From positions 837,129 to 901,128 of the forward strand of contig CP128386.1 in NCBI GenBank assembly GCA_030345135.1: a stretch of 64,000 nt of DNA, written 5' to 3'. The notes under the pieces were generated by a model. That model did not search any database and was not told the origin of the DNA. It saw nothing but the letters and a program-made list of their open reading frames with translations. The DNA comes from Chitinophagaceae bacterium DXS. Its GTDB lineage: Bacteria > Bacteroidota > Bacteroidia > Chitinophagales > Chitinophagaceae. Made by a program: the position numbers and the translations under genes. Shown here in pieces: positions 1 through 9,904 of this stretch; positions within the stretch are counted from its first letter, which is position 1; each line of letters opens with the position of its first letter.

Positions 1-960
1 GAATGGAGGAAAGAATGGATGGATATGGCATTGCTGGGTGCCGGGTTCATGGAAAAACATGGAAGGGATGAAAATGGCAACTGGTATTTTTCAACAACTG
101 CGGAGGGTAAACCGCTGATACAGCCGTATAACATTTTTAGTGACTGCTTTGCTGCGATGGGATTTGCTGCGTTGGATAAAATATTGCCAACAGACAGGTA
201 CAAGGAGATTGCCGTGAACACGTTTGAAAATATTCTTCGCCGCCAGAACAACTGGAAAGGCAAATACAACAAAAGCTTCGAAGGAACGCGTTCGCTTAAG
301 AGTTTTAGCCTGCCGATGATTCTCTGTAATCTTTCTATAGAGCTGGAACATTTACTGGGAACACAAAGAGTGAACTCATTTATACCCACAGTGATCCATG
401 AAGTAATGGATGTTTTTTACCAGCAGGACCATGGTTTGATATTGGAGAATGTGTATGCCGACGGCAGTTTCTGCAACAGCTTTGAAGGCAGGTTATTAAA
501 TCCTGGTCATGCAATTGAGGCGATGTGGTTCATTATGGATCTGGGTAAAAGGCTGAATGATCAGGCGCTGATCCAAAAGGCATGCGACATTATGCTACAT
601 ACGCTTGAGCATGGATGGGACAAAACATTTGGTGGCATCTTCTACTTTATGGATGTGCTGAACAACCCACCACTACAATTAGAGTGGGATCAAAAATTAT
701 GGTGGGTGCATGTGGAAGCGCTGGTTGCACTGGCTAAAGGCTATGCACTAACCGGTGATGACCGTTGTTTGCGTTGGTTTGAAAAAGTACACGACTATAG
801 CTGGAAACATTTTAGAGATGAAGCATATGGAGAATGGTTTGGTTACCTGGATAGAAGAGGAGATGTGTTACTGAATGCCAAAGGCGGTAAATGGAAAGGT
901 TGCTTTCATATTCCCCGTGCCCTGTACCAGGTTTGGAAAACATTTGAAAACATAGATTAA
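1..960 (+). CDS. N-acylglucosamine 2-epimerase family protein (5' truncated)
   Basis: The reading frame is open from base 1 (E-W-R-K-E-W before the first internal ATG at 19), so the N-terminus lies outside the window. About 319 codons are present, against roughly 390-400 for the family. The (alpha/alpha)6-barrel pattern is clear: EGRLLNPGHAIEAMW and LWWVHVEAL supply the active-site histidines. The C-terminal KGGKWKGCFHIPR closely resembles the KGCFHVPR signature of mammalian renin-binding protein/GlcNAc 2-epimerase. The family interconverts N-acetylglucosamine and N-acetylmannosamine, a step in sialic acid breakdown, in the cytoplasm (there is no signal sequence in the visible part). Its place ahead of a SusCD locus fits amino-sugar catabolism. 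Related family members act on cellobiose or mannose, so the substrate is inferred. Confidence 0.85.
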   Translation, partial: EWRKEWMDMALLGAGFMEKHGRDENGNWYFSTTAEGKPLIQPYNIFSDCFAAMGFAALDKILPTDRYKEIAVNTFENILRRQNNWKGKYNKSFEGTRSLKSFSLPMILCNLSIELEHLLGTQRVNSFIPTVIHEVMDVFYQQDHGLILENVYADGSFCNSFEGRLLNPGHAIEAMWFIMDLGKRLNDQALIQKACDIMLHTLEHGWDKTFGGIFYFMDVLNNPPLQLEWDQKLWWVHVEALVALAKGYALTGDDRCLRWFEKVHDYSWKHFRDEAYGEWFGYLDRRGDVLLNAKGGKWKGCFHIPRALYQVWKTFENID

Positions 961-976
961 GGACCGTTAGATCAAA

Positions 977-1009
977 CATCCCTTTCTGCCGTCGGGCAGA
1001 AGGCGGATG
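977..1009 (+). terminator. Hairpin after the epimerase gene
   Basis: CATCC-CTT-TCTGCC (977-990), loop GTCG, GGCAGA-AGG-CGGATG (995-1009). The core 6-bp stem is perfect and the outer part pairs imperfectly. There is no T-run, so this may be an attenuator or an intergenic repeat rather than an intrinsic terminator. Confidence 0.4.
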
Positions 1010-1157
1010 TTGAATACGATTGCCTGTAGACCGGAAATGCCTAGAGCGTAGTGTGTGCCATAGTTCTTATTGTATAACTAACGATTTGCGCCCAATGAAC
1101 AATGGAATTTGTCTTCGATGCCAATTGTCATTTGATTACTGCATACATCAGATGCGT

Positions 1158-3032
1158 ATGACAAAAACAAATGTGGTAATGACAGTTAAAAAAAATGTAT
1201 TGCTGCTGCTTTTGCTGCTTATTAGTACTTCTTTTTTGCAGGCTCAGCAATCAATCAAAACAAACATATTGGTAGTTGGTGGTGGCGCCAGTGGCAGCGC
1301 TGCGGCTATACAGGCTGCAGGCATGGGTGTGAATACTTTGGTGGTTGAAGAAACAGCCTGGCTTGGCGGTATGCTTACATCTGCCGGTGTATCTGCAATT
1401 GATGGCGATCATAAAATGCCTTCCGGGATCTGGGGCGAGTTCAGGCAACAATTATATAGTTACTACGGCGGTCCAAATGCAGTAGCAACGGGATGGGTTA
1501 GTAATACCTTGTTTGAGCCGCATGTAGGTAATGCAGTACTGCAAAAAATGGTTGCTGCGGAAAATAAAGTACAGGTATGGTTCAACACAAAGTGGAAGTC
1601 CGTTAGGAAGACAGCCAGTGGTTGGGATGTTATTGTTGAAAGAAATAAAAAGCAGCAAACAATAGCCACAGATATTTTAGTTGATGCCACTGAACTGGGC
1701 GATGTAATGGCCGCCGCCGGTGTGCATTATACTATTGGCATGGACAGCAAATATGATACCGGTGAAGAGCAGGCGCCCGAAAAGGCTAACAACATTGTAC
1801 AGGATCTCACTTATGTTGCTGTGCTCAAAGATTTTGGCAAGAATGCCGATAAAACAATCAGGAAACCGGAAGGGTACGATCCTGCTGAATTTTCCTGCAG
1901 TTGCGATGTGTCAGATCCTGCATCTTTTGACAGCCCGGATAACAACTGCCACAAGATGATGCAATACGGCCGTTTGCCGAACAACAAATACATGATCAAC
2001 TGGCCGAAGTGCGGCAACGACTATTACTTAAATATTATTGAGAAGACACCCGGACAACGTGAAGATGCTTTGCGTGAAGCCAAACTGCATACGCTTAGGT
2101 TTGTGTATTATCTGCAAACTGTACTGGGATATAAAAATCTTGGTTTAGCTGATGATGAGTTTCCTACGGCCGATAAACTACCGATGATACCATATCACCG
2201 TGAATCACGAAGAATGGATGGCCTTGTACGTTTATCACTTCCTTATGTTGCCACTCCTTACGACAATGCACAACCGTTATACAGAACTGGCATCGCAGTA
2301 GGCGATTACCCAATAGATCATCACCATGAAAAAAATAAGGATGGCCGTTTGATTGACTTTGTAAAGATCAGGGTGCCTTCCTATAACGTGCCAATGGGCA
2401 GCCTTATTCCTAAGGGTATAGATGGATTGATCGTCGCAGAAAAAAGCATTAGTGTTACCAATATCGTCAATGGTGCAACCAGGTTGCAGCCAGTTGTGCT
2501 GCAGATCGGACAAGCCGCCGGAGCTATGGCTGCTTTGTGTGTGCAACAGCATGTTCAACCCAAAGAACTGGATGTGCGCCAGGTACAACAACAGCTGCTA
2601 AAAGCAAATGGCTACGTTATGCCTTTTGTAGATGTTAATCCGGCTGATCCTCAATTTGAAATTATTCAAAAGATTGGTGCTACAGGCATCTTGCGTGGAG
2701 CCGGTGTGCCTTATCAGTGGGCCAACCAAACATGGTTCTACCCTGAGCAGCCGGTAAGTGGTTACGAGCTTGTAAAAGGTTTAAGACCATATTATACTTC
2801 ATTAAAAAATTATTGGGCAGCATCCGGTGAAATGCTTACCGCAGAAGCGCTTGCGGTGATATTGAAAGCAATAGGGATAAGTGTATCTGCATCACAATTA
2901 CAGAATGACATAAAAGAAGCAGGCATTACTAATAGCGACAAGTACCTGAGCCGAAGGGCAATTGCAGTACTGCTGGATAAATACGCGCATCCTTTTGAAA
3001 GAAAGATAAGTATTACAGGTGAGTTGCAATAG
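1158..3032 (+). CDS. Secreted FAD-dependent oxidoreductase (FAD_oxidored family)
   Basis: Mature N-terminus begins with a Rossmann FAD-binding strand, KTNILVVGGGASGSAAA (residues about 34-50), then VVEE, typical of the family often annotated 'FAD-dependent oxidoreductase/xanthan lyase'. A signal peptide with a seven-leucine core ends in LQAQQ. The frame stays open upstream to 1020, but only starts at 1152, 1158 or 1179 put a signal peptide at the N-terminus; 1158 is chosen and 1179 is equally plausible. The middle contains conserved stretches such as GLIVAEKSISVTNIVNGATRLQP. The last ~110 residues (VDVNPADPQFEIIQKIGATGILRG onward, in pieces) look like a degenerate S-layer-homology module. Its substrate is unknown. 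Linkage to SusCD suggests sugar oxidation or elimination outside the cytoplasm. Confidence 0.8.
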   Translation: MTKTNVVMTVKKNVLLLLLLLISTSFLQAQQSIKTNILVVGGGASGSAAAIQAAGMGVNTLVVEETAWLGGMLTSAGVSAIDGDHKMPSGIWGEFRQQLYSYYGGPNAVATGWVSNTLFEPHVGNAVLQKMVAAENKVQVWFNTKWKSVRKTASGWDVIVERNKKQQTIATDILVDATELGDVMAAAGVHYTIGMDSKYDTGEEQAPEKANNIVQDLTYVAVLKDFGKNADKTIRKPEGYDPAEFSCSCDVSDPASFDSPDNNCHKMMQYGRLPNNKYMINWPKCGNDYYLNIIEKTPGQREDALREAKLHTLRFVYYLQTVLGYKNLGLADDEFPTADKLPMIPYHRESRRMDGLVRLSLPYVATPYDNAQPLYRTGIAVGDYPIDHHHEKNKDGRLIDFVKIRVPSYNVPMGSLIPKGIDGLIVAEKSISVTNIVNGATRLQPVVLQIGQAAGAMAALCVQQHVQPKELDVRQVQQQLLKANGYVMPFVDVNPADPQFEIIQKIGATGILRGAGVPYQWANQTWFYPEQPVSGYELVKGLRPYYTSLKNYWAASGEMLTAEALAVILKAIGISVSASQLQNDIKEAGITNSDKYLSRRAIAVLLDKYAHPFERKISITGELQ

Positions 3033-3140
3033 CTGACGATTAGGTTCCTGGCGGGAAATTATTCAATAGTAGTTCTGCTACCGTTTACATGAATTAAGAT
3101 TCGAAACAATATTATATAACCTCCAATTTAAACCAATACA

Positions 3141-6100
3141 ATGTATATGAGACAATCATGGTATCAAGTATATGATTGGCGAAGGATATGGTCGTTGATC
3201 ATATTCCTCACATTTCATACTTTATCATTTGCCCAGACAAAAACTGTGTCCGGTACTGTTTCCGGCACCGATGGAAAACCTTTAGAAGGTGTTTCTATTC
3301 TTGTAAGAGGAACTACAAGAGGCATTGCTTCTGATGTAAATGGTCACTTTAGTTTGGCTGTTCCATCAGATAATGTAACACTGATCGTTTCTATGTCAGG
3401 CTACAAAACCATCAACGTTGATGCAAAAGCCGGCGAGCCGGTAAGCATCACACTTGCAGAAAATCCCAAAGATCTTGATGAGGTAGTTGTAGTAGGTTAC
3501 GGCAAACAGCGTAAGGCAAACGTCATTGGTTCTGTTTCGCAGATCAATTCAGAACAATTGAAACAGATGCCGACAATGAACGTAACCAATGCACTGGCTG
3601 GCCGTATGCCCGGTTTGACTACGTTGCAGCAATCCGGTCGACCTGGTGCTGATGATGCAACATTGCGTATCAGGGGAGTCGGAACTTACGGCGCAAGCCA
3701 GGGGCCGTTGATCATCATTGACAATGTGCAACGTCCTTCCTTTAGTAATTTGGATCCTGAAGAAATTGAGAGTATAACAATATTGAAAGATGCAGTTTCT
3801 ACTGCTGTATATGGGTTGCAAGCGGCGAATGGTATTATACTTATTACTACCAAACGCGGCAAAACGCAAAAAGCAACTGTTACCTATGATGGTGGCGTTA
3901 CGCTTAGCCAGAATACGCGTTTCCCCAAATTTCTGAATGGTCCTGATTACATGACCTGGTACAATAAGGGAACGGACATGGATAATGATTATCTCTCGCA
4001 TACCGGTGCAGATCCTGTTCCTTATGTGTACACACAGGATCAGATAGATGCCGTTAAGAACGGCACAAATACCAATCCGTTATTAGGTAATACAGATTGG
4101 ATCGGTCAGCTGATCGGAAGAAATGCTATGTCGCAACAACACAATATCAGCGTGCGTGGCGGTACTGATAAAATGAAATACTTCACTTCAATCGGTATGC
4201 TGGACCAGGATGGTGTGGTAAAAAATACAGGCTTCAAGCGCTATAACGTGCGTACGAACCTGGATGCAGAATTAAATAAAGTGCTTTCAGTTTCTGTTGA
4301 TCTTGGTGCGCGCCAGCAGCTCACTAACACACCGGGTATTTCTCCGGATAACACAGCCTACATGAACCCTTTTTACCAGGCTGTTCGTATGTTGCCTAAC
4401 ATGCCAATGTATGCGCCGAATGGATTGCCAACCGGCTATTACAGCAATGCAGGCTGGGTTAACCCGATTGCTTCTGTTGATCAATCCGGTTACCAGAACG
4501 GTATTACTGATGTGTTCCAGGGGAATGTTACGTTCAATGTAAAGATTCCTTGGGTTAAGGGACTGGAAGCAAAATTGCTTACTGCCTACGACAAGAGCTC
4601 AACAGAGAATAAAGGATGGTTAACGCCTTATACTTTAATGGGCCGCCAGCGTGACCAGGTGACAGGTGATTATGTTGAAATAAACACTTTACCTGGTATT
4701 ACCAAAACATCTCTGCGCCAATCATACAGCAAATACGACAGAAAAACATTCCAGCCAAGTATTACTTATAATGGGCGGTTTGGTGATCATTCAGTTTCTG
4801 CTCTTGCATTGTATGAATGGTCTCAGCAAAAATCAAACGTGTTCTCAACAGGCGCCAGTAATTTCCCGCTGAAAGATCTGCAGGAAATCGATTATGGAAG
4901 TCCTGCCGCAATAGATCAGATCGCTCCAACCGGATCAAGCAATATTGATGATTCAAGAGCGGGTTATGTTGTTCGTTTGAACTACTCATACAAAGACAAA
5001 TACTTGTTGGAAGTTGCAAGCAGATATGATGCATCTGTAAACTTCCTTCCTGCCAACCGTTGGGGTTTGTTCCCTGCTGCGGCTTTAGGCTGGGTAGTAA
5101 GTAAAGAAAAGTTTTTTGACGGGATCAGCACTACGCTTAATTATCTTAAGCTAAAAGGTTCTGTTGGTAAACTGGGTAACGATGTTGCCAGTCGTTTTGC
5201 CTACATGCAGACTTATGCACTTACCAGTGATCCTGTTGTTGTTATTGGTGGCAAACCGGTATCAGCATTGTATACAAGCGCTCCGCCAAATGTGAACATT
5301 CACTGGGAAACATCTGTGTTGACAAACGTTGGCTTTGAATCTGTTTTCTGGAGAGGATTACTTGGCGTTGACTTTGAGTGGTTCTACAAGAACACAAAAG
5401 ACATCCTCGACAATCCGGGTACATTATACCCAATGTCGCTTGGTGGTTATGCGCCTGCCAGCATCAACTACGGTATAGTTGATAACAGGGGCTTTGATCT
5501 GCAGGTAAGGCATCGCAATAAAATAGGTAAGATTAACTATAGCGTTACAGCTAACGTTAACTGGGCAAAAAACAAGATCATCCGTTTAAATGAAAGCCCG
5601 GGATTACCACAATGGCAGCGCCGCGTAGGCAGAAGTATTGGCGATAAGATGGGCTTTATTGTAGATGGTATGTACCAGACATGGGATGAAGCTTCCAACG
5701 GAACATCACCCAGCAACGGCGTTGTTGCCCCGGGCTTTTTCAAATACCGCGATCTGAATGGCGATGGCCGCTTAACACGTGAAGATGATATGACTTTCGT
5801 TGGGCATAGCAATCTTCCACAGTTAATGTATGGTTTGAACCTGGATTTCAGCTATGCAGGATTTGATTTCTCTGCATTGTTCCAGGGTGCTGCTATCAGC
5901 AACGTAAATCTTGCCGGTACTTATGAAGGTTCAAGCGGAACAAGTGGTATTGATGACAATACGCCATTTACTAAAACTTTCTATGGTTACGGTAATTCAC
6001 CTTACTTCCTGGTGGAAGATTCATGGACGCCGGATAATCCCAATGCGAAATTCCCCCGTCTTACTGCTTACAAAGCATCACTTTCTTCCAACAATGCGCA

Positions 6101-6344
6101 CTCTAACTCAGGCTGGATCAGAGATGGTTCTTACCTGAGATTGAAATCAGTTCAGTTGGGATATACGTTGCCAGCAAAAGTGTTAAGCAGCATGAAGTTG
6201 CAACAGATCCGGTTTTATGTATCCGGCTTCAACCTGGTAACATGGGATAAACTGAAATACATGGACCCTGAAATGCCTAACGTAAACAATGGATTTTATC
6301 CGCAGCAACGTTTGTACTCTGCCGGTGTAAATGTCACATTCTAA
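3141..6344 (+). CDS. SusC/RagA-family TonB-linked outer membrane transporter
   Basis: 1067 residues, normal for SusC. Order: signal peptide ending LSFAQ; carboxypeptidase-D-like domain (TVSGTVSGTDGKPLEGVSILVRGT, in part, residues ~36-115); the SusC hallmark DEVVVVGYG acting as TonB-box region (~residue 115); plug domain with LRIRGVGTYG and NGIILITTKRGK; and a long beta-barrel ending in NVTF with terminal aromatic Phe. There is no STN domain, so anti-sigma control through this protein is not expected. It forms the glycan import channel with the SusD lipoprotein that starts a few bases downstream. An alternative ATG lies two codons in. The import substrate cannot be read from sequence. Confidence 0.95.
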   Translation: MYMRQSWYQVYDWRRIWSLIIFLTFHTLSFAQTKTVSGTVSGTDGKPLEGVSILVRGTTRGIASDVNGHFSLAVPSDNVTLIVSMSGYKTINVDAKAGEPVSITLAENPKDLDEVVVVGYGKQRKANVIGSVSQINSEQLKQMPTMNVTNALAGRMPGLTTLQQSGRPGADDATLRIRGVGTYGASQGPLIIIDNVQRPSFSNLDPEEIESITILKDAVSTAVYGLQAANGIILITTKRGKTQKATVTYDGGVTLSQNTRFPKFLNGPDYMTWYNKGTDMDNDYLSHTGADPVPYVYTQDQIDAVKNGTNTNPLLGNTDWIGQLIGRNAMSQQHNISVRGGTDKMKYFTSIGMLDQDGVVKNTGFKRYNVRTNLDAELNKVLSVSVDLGARQQLTNTPGISPDNTAYMNPFYQAVRMLPNMPMYAPNGLPTGYYSNAGWVNPIASVDQSGYQNGITDVFQGNVTFNVKIPWVKGLEAKLLTAYDKSSTENKGWLTPYTLMGRQRDQVTGDYVEINTLPGITKTSLRQSYSKYDRKTFQPSITYNGRFGDHSVSALALYEWSQQKSNVFSTGASNFPLKDLQEIDYGSPAAIDQIAPTGSSNIDDSRAGYVVRLNYSYKDKYLLEVASRYDASVNFLPANRWGLFPAAALGWVVSKEKFFDGISTTLNYLKLKGSVGKLGNDVASRFAYMQTYALTSDPVVVIGGKPVSALYTSAPPNVNIHWETSVLTNVGFESVFWRGLLGVDFEWFYKNTKDILDNPGTLYPMSLGGYAPASINYGIVDNRGFDLQVRHRNKIGKINYSVTANVNWAKNKIIRLNESPGLPQWQRRVGRSIGDKMGFIVDGMYQTWDEASNGTSPSNGVVAPGFFKYRDLNGDGRLTREDDMTFVGHSNLPQLMYGLNLDFSYAGFDFSALFQGAAISNVNLAGTYEGSSGTSGIDDNTPFTKTFYGYGNSPYFLVEDSWTPDNPNAKFPRLTAYKASLSSNNAHSNSGWIRDGSYLRLKSVQLGYTLPAKVLSSMKLQQIRFYVSGFNLVTWDKLKYMDPEMPNVNNGFYPQQRLYSAGVNVTF

Positions 6345-6351
6345 AATCAAC

Positions 6352-8064
6352 ATGTTTATGAACACTATATCATCTATTATAAAAAAGACATTTTTTGCTG
6401 CAGGCATCTTCATGATTGTAAATGGCTGTAAGGTTGATATATCACCCACTGACCGTTATACGGAAGACGCTGTATGGAGCAATCCTGCTAACATGGAACT
6501 GTACATAAATGGTATGTACAGTGAATTTTCAACATTCAAATTCGGCGCCTTTCCGATAGGTTATGACAATGCTACGGATGCGCTTTCTGATATTGAAAAA
6601 TATACGTCAACGCTCGCTGGTAATGGTACGGTGAATATTCTTGCCACCGATGCGTCAAGGGTAAACGCCGCAGGCCCACAGTTGAACTACTGGCAGGCTG
6701 GCTATACCCGCATCCGCAGGCTCAATGAATTTTTAGATGGCCTGGCCAACTATGCCAAGGTTGATGAAACAGCTAAAAAGCAATATGAGGCGGAAGCCCG
6801 TTTCATAAGAGGTTATGTTTATTTCTGGCTGGTAAAGCTGCACGGAAGCGTGATATTGCTGGATAATATTGGTGAATACAATACCAAGTCGCACGAGCGA
6901 TCCAGTGAAGAAGATTGTTACAAGTTTATTGCCGCAGACTTTTCTTTTGCCGCAGAGAACTTACCTAAAGTTTGGGATGCAGAGCGTTCCGGACGTGCGA
7001 CCAAAGGCGCGGCTTACGGAATGCTGGCCCGTACATGGTTGTATGCGGCATCTATTGCTGAATATGACAAGAAGCAGTTCAACAAAGATCCTTTAACAGG
7101 CGTTTCTGCAAGCAATGCAAGTGCTTATTACAAAAATGCATCCGACGCAGCTGAAGCTGTTATTGCACTTTCTAAAGAAGGGTATTACGAATTGGAATCT
7201 GATTTCGCTAACATTTTCACCAATAAAAATACCTCAGAAGCCATCTTTAAGATCGATTTTGTAGCACCACAGATCACGCACAACCTTGATCTTGGTTTTG
7301 CTCCTGCCGCTGATGCGCCCGGTCAATGTCTTGTGTATGGTGTGCCAACAGCCGAACTGGTGAATGAATTTGAAATGAGTGATGGTTCTAAATTTTCCTG
7401 GAGCAATGCTACACAAGCCGCTAATCCATATGAAAACAGGGAGCAGCGTTTTTATGGTTCAGTGCTTTACAACGGCGCAAGCTGGAAGGGGCGCACGATC
7501 AACACAACGCCTGATGATCCCATTGAAGGATTTTCAGAGTATGGTGTGAATACAGATCCACACAGAACCGTTACAGGATATTATATAAGGAAAGGGATTA
7601 ACCCGACCGTGAATGATTTTGTGGTGAATAAAAGCACCCAAAGCTGGATTGAATTGCGTTACGCAGAAATACTGTTGATTGAAGCCGAAGCAAAAGCGAA
7701 ACTGAATGATATCGGTAATGCTCAAATGGCATTGAATACGCTCCGCAACAAAAGAGGCTTGCCTAACACTGCAGCAAGCACTGTGCCCCAATTAATGGAT
7801 GCAGTGGAACACGAACGTAAAGTTGAACTGGCTTTTGAAGGACAACGGTACTGGGATCTACGTCGTTGGCGCAAAGCCCACACCGTTCTGAACAATGTTC
7901 GTTTTACCGGACATAAAGTAACACCAACAGGCAGCGGATTTAAATATGAGGTTGTTAATTGCGACAATATGAATCGCCAGTTTACACCTGCTTTATATTA
8001 TATCCCGATCCCTGTATCTGAGCTGCAGAACAATCCGGGGCTTACACAAATCCAGGGATGGTAA
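6352..8064 (+). CDS. SusD/RagB-family outer membrane nutrient-binding lipoprotein
   Basis: About 570 residues. A short basic n-region and hydrophobic stretch lead to the lipobox IVNGC, so the protein is lipid-anchored on the cell surface. RagB/SusD features follow: YTEDAVWSNPANMELYINGMY, an ARFIRGYVYFWLVKLHGSVIL helix (in part), and the C-terminal WDLRRWRKA...FTPALYYIPIPVSELQNNPGL (in parts) typical of the family end. The frame extends to an ATG at 6331 that would overlap susC by 14 bp. The start at 6352 (or 6358) gives a proper lipoprotein signal and a 7-bp gap, so it is preferred. It should cap the SusC barrel and bind the glycan. Confidence 0.93.
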   Translation: MFMNTISSIIKKTFFAAGIFMIVNGCKVDISPTDRYTEDAVWSNPANMELYINGMYSEFSTFKFGAFPIGYDNATDALSDIEKYTSTLAGNGTVNILATDASRVNAAGPQLNYWQAGYTRIRRLNEFLDGLANYAKVDETAKKQYEAEARFIRGYVYFWLVKLHGSVILLDNIGEYNTKSHERSSEEDCYKFIAADFSFAAENLPKVWDAERSGRATKGAAYGMLARTWLYAASIAEYDKKQFNKDPLTGVSASNASAYYKNASDAAEAVIALSKEGYYELESDFANIFTNKNTSEAIFKIDFVAPQITHNLDLGFAPAADAPGQCLVYGVPTAELVNEFEMSDGSKFSWSNATQAANPYENREQRFYGSVLYNGASWKGRTINTTPDDPIEGFSEYGVNTDPHRTVTGYYIRKGINPTVNDFVVNKSTQSWIELRYAEILLIEAEAKAKLNDIGNAQMALNTLRNKRGLPNTAASTVPQLMDAVEHERKVELAFEGQRYWDLRRWRKAHTVLNNVRFTGHKVTPTGSGFKYEVVNCDNMNRQFTPALYYIPIPVSELQNNPGLTQIQGW

Positions 8065-8155
8065 TCTCTGGTCAGAAGGTGCAATTTGGCCGGTATGTGA
8101 ATGTGTAAAGCTGCCGGCTTTATAAAAATTAATGACTCAAACTAAAAATACTGGC

Positions 8156-9832
8156 ATGAAAAAAATGCTGTTTTTGTCACTGGTATCGGCTTTAATGCTG
8201 GCATCGATCAGTTCCTGCCGCAAAGCCGATGCTGTTATCCGCAAGGAGCAAAGCGCTCTGAGCGATATTTACCTTACTACTGAAGGAAAGGGCGGCGAAC
8301 GCTTATTTGATCCCCGCTACAGCGCAAATAATGATACCGTTTATTTTGATGTTCCGTGGTATTACCCGGTTGATTCGGACAACGAAGTTGATCTTACCAA
8401 AATGATTATAAGGTCAACGATACCAACCGATGCGAAAATGGCGCCAACATTAGGCACTGTTATGGATCTTACAAAACCTGTTACGTTAACTGTAACTGCA
8501 GGTAATGGCAAACAAAATACTTATGTGGTGGTGGCTAAGAAAGTAGGTGACGTCTCTATTACTTCTGCCGCTATTGCTTATGAAGCTGAAGGTGCTACGC
8601 AAAACCTGGAAGGTGTTATACAGCAGAATGAAATTTTGTTTTATGTACTGCCGGGAACAGATGTAACTAAATCAACTTTTACTTATGAGATCAACAAACA
8701 TTCAAAAGGCTCAATTGCTTCAGGTACCGTGATTGATCTGACCAACCCCGTGCCGTTTACTGTAACCGGGGTTGATAATGTTCCTAAAACATATACACTC
8801 AGGGCAACCGAGCCGGTAAAGCTGGCTTATGGTGTTGGTATTAACCGAAAGCTCTTTACTAAAACAGCGGCTGAATTATCATTCGGTGCCAATATGGAAA
8901 CAAGCATTGCTGTGAGTGGGGATTATCTTGTTCTGGTAAGAAGAACATCTCCTTCAAAGTACAGCGTGTACAACAGGTTTACAGGTGCATATGTGCAGGA
9001 AATGATGAATCCGTTTGGTTCTACACTTTCATTCCAGATGGTAGAAGATAGTACGGGTAATTTACTCGCAGCTTCATGGGCGCCAAAGAATGCCAACTTT
9101 ACGTTGTATAAATTCAAGAGTCCGCTGGATGCAAGTCCTGTGAAAGTACTGGAGTGGACAAACAATAATCCGGCCGGAATCACGGCTGACGGTGGTGTTG
9201 GCAGAAGAGTGAATGTGTACGGTGATCTGAATAAAGATGCGATCATTATGGCCCCTGCCGGATTGTCTGATGTAATATACAGGTGGAGAATCGTAGGTGG
9301 TCAGGTTGTTAGCAACACACCTGAAGTGATTAAATACAAATCAATTGCCGGAGGTTCTTCTTCTTTCCTCGGTTATTATGCAGAAGCGCAGCCTGTTTCT
9401 GCCGATGCAAACGCCAACTATTTTATCAACTACCAGTTTGAAGTGGCATTGGTAAATGGTTCTACGCACGAACGTATCACCGCGCTTAATTTAGGCTGGC
9501 CTGTTGTGTTTACCATGCCTACAGCCTATGCACGTTTTAACAACGCCAATTACCTCGCCATTGTTAAGTACCTGAATACATATGATCTTAACCAGGTACA
9601 GACGAGCCTGTATGATGTAACACAGCAATCAAAAATATCAATGGATCCAGCAAGTGATGATTACAGTTCTTTCAATGTGTATAATTCCACTTTGCTTACA
9701 GGTACTACCAACGGTAATGGTACTGCTGACATTTGTATAGGATTCTCCAATAACAAGGAAAGAATGCAGGTGTACACGCTGCTCACTAACGGTGGCATAT
9801 CTGCACAGGAGTTCACGAATTACGCTAAATAA
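8156..9832 (+). CDS. DUF5018-type surface lipoprotein, probable glycan-binding accessory protein
   Basis: 558 residues from the chosen ATG, which gives the lipoprotein signal MKKMLFLSLVSALMLASISS followed by C. An upstream in-frame ATG at 8132 adds eight polar residues and is less likely. Two consecutive repeats carry the pattern 'VMDLTKPVTLTVTAGNGKQN-TYVV' and 'VIDLTNPVPFTVTGVDNVPK-TYTL', the arrangement seen in DUF5018 proteins encoded after SusD. The C-terminal ~330 residues look like a beta-rich propeller or sandwich with no catalytic motif I recognise. Position directly after SusCD suggests a surface glycan-binding protein. The family assignment is from pattern memory; the binding role is inferred. 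Confidence 0.7.
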   Translation: MKKMLFLSLVSALMLASISSCRKADAVIRKEQSALSDIYLTTEGKGGERLFDPRYSANNDTVYFDVPWYYPVDSDNEVDLTKMIIRSTIPTDAKMAPTLGTVMDLTKPVTLTVTAGNGKQNTYVVVAKKVGDVSITSAAIAYEAEGATQNLEGVIQQNEILFYVLPGTDVTKSTFTYEINKHSKGSIASGTVIDLTNPVPFTVTGVDNVPKTYTLRATEPVKLAYGVGINRKLFTKTAAELSFGANMETSIAVSGDYLVLVRRTSPSKYSVYNRFTGAYVQEMMNPFGSTLSFQMVEDSTGNLLAASWAPKNANFTLYKFKSPLDASPVKVLEWTNNNPAGITADGGVGRRVNVYGDLNKDAIIMAPAGLSDVIYRWRIVGGQVVSNTPEVIKYKSIAGGSSSFLGYYAEAQPVSADANANYFINYQFEVALVNGSTHERITALNLGWPVVFTMPTAYARFNNANYLAIVKYLNTYDLNQVQTSLYDVTQQSKISMDPASDDYSSFNVYNSTLLTGTTNGNGTADICIGFSNNKERMQVYTLLTNGGISAQEFTNYAK

Positions 9833-9838
9833 AATAAA

Positions 9839-9871
9839 CATCCGGCCGTGTTGCAATGGCATGGCCGGATG
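9839..9871 (+). terminator. Strong hairpin between the DUF5018 gene and the next PUL gene
   Basis: CATCCGGCCGTG (9839-9850), 9-nt loop, CATGGCCGGATG (9860-9871). This is a 12-bp stem with one G-T pair, beginning 6 bp after the stop codon. No T-run follows, so it may protect the 3' end of susCD-DUF5018 mRNA or attenuate the downstream genes rather than stop transcription fully. Confidence 0.6.
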
Positions 9872-9904
9872 CTTGCTAACTACTTCCTCACCTTACAACA
9901 ATAA

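Noticed and set aside
1020-1157. Long N-terminal extension of the FAD-dependent oxidoreductase
   Set aside because: It would place ~46 Cys-rich, unlike-family residues before a clear signal peptide.
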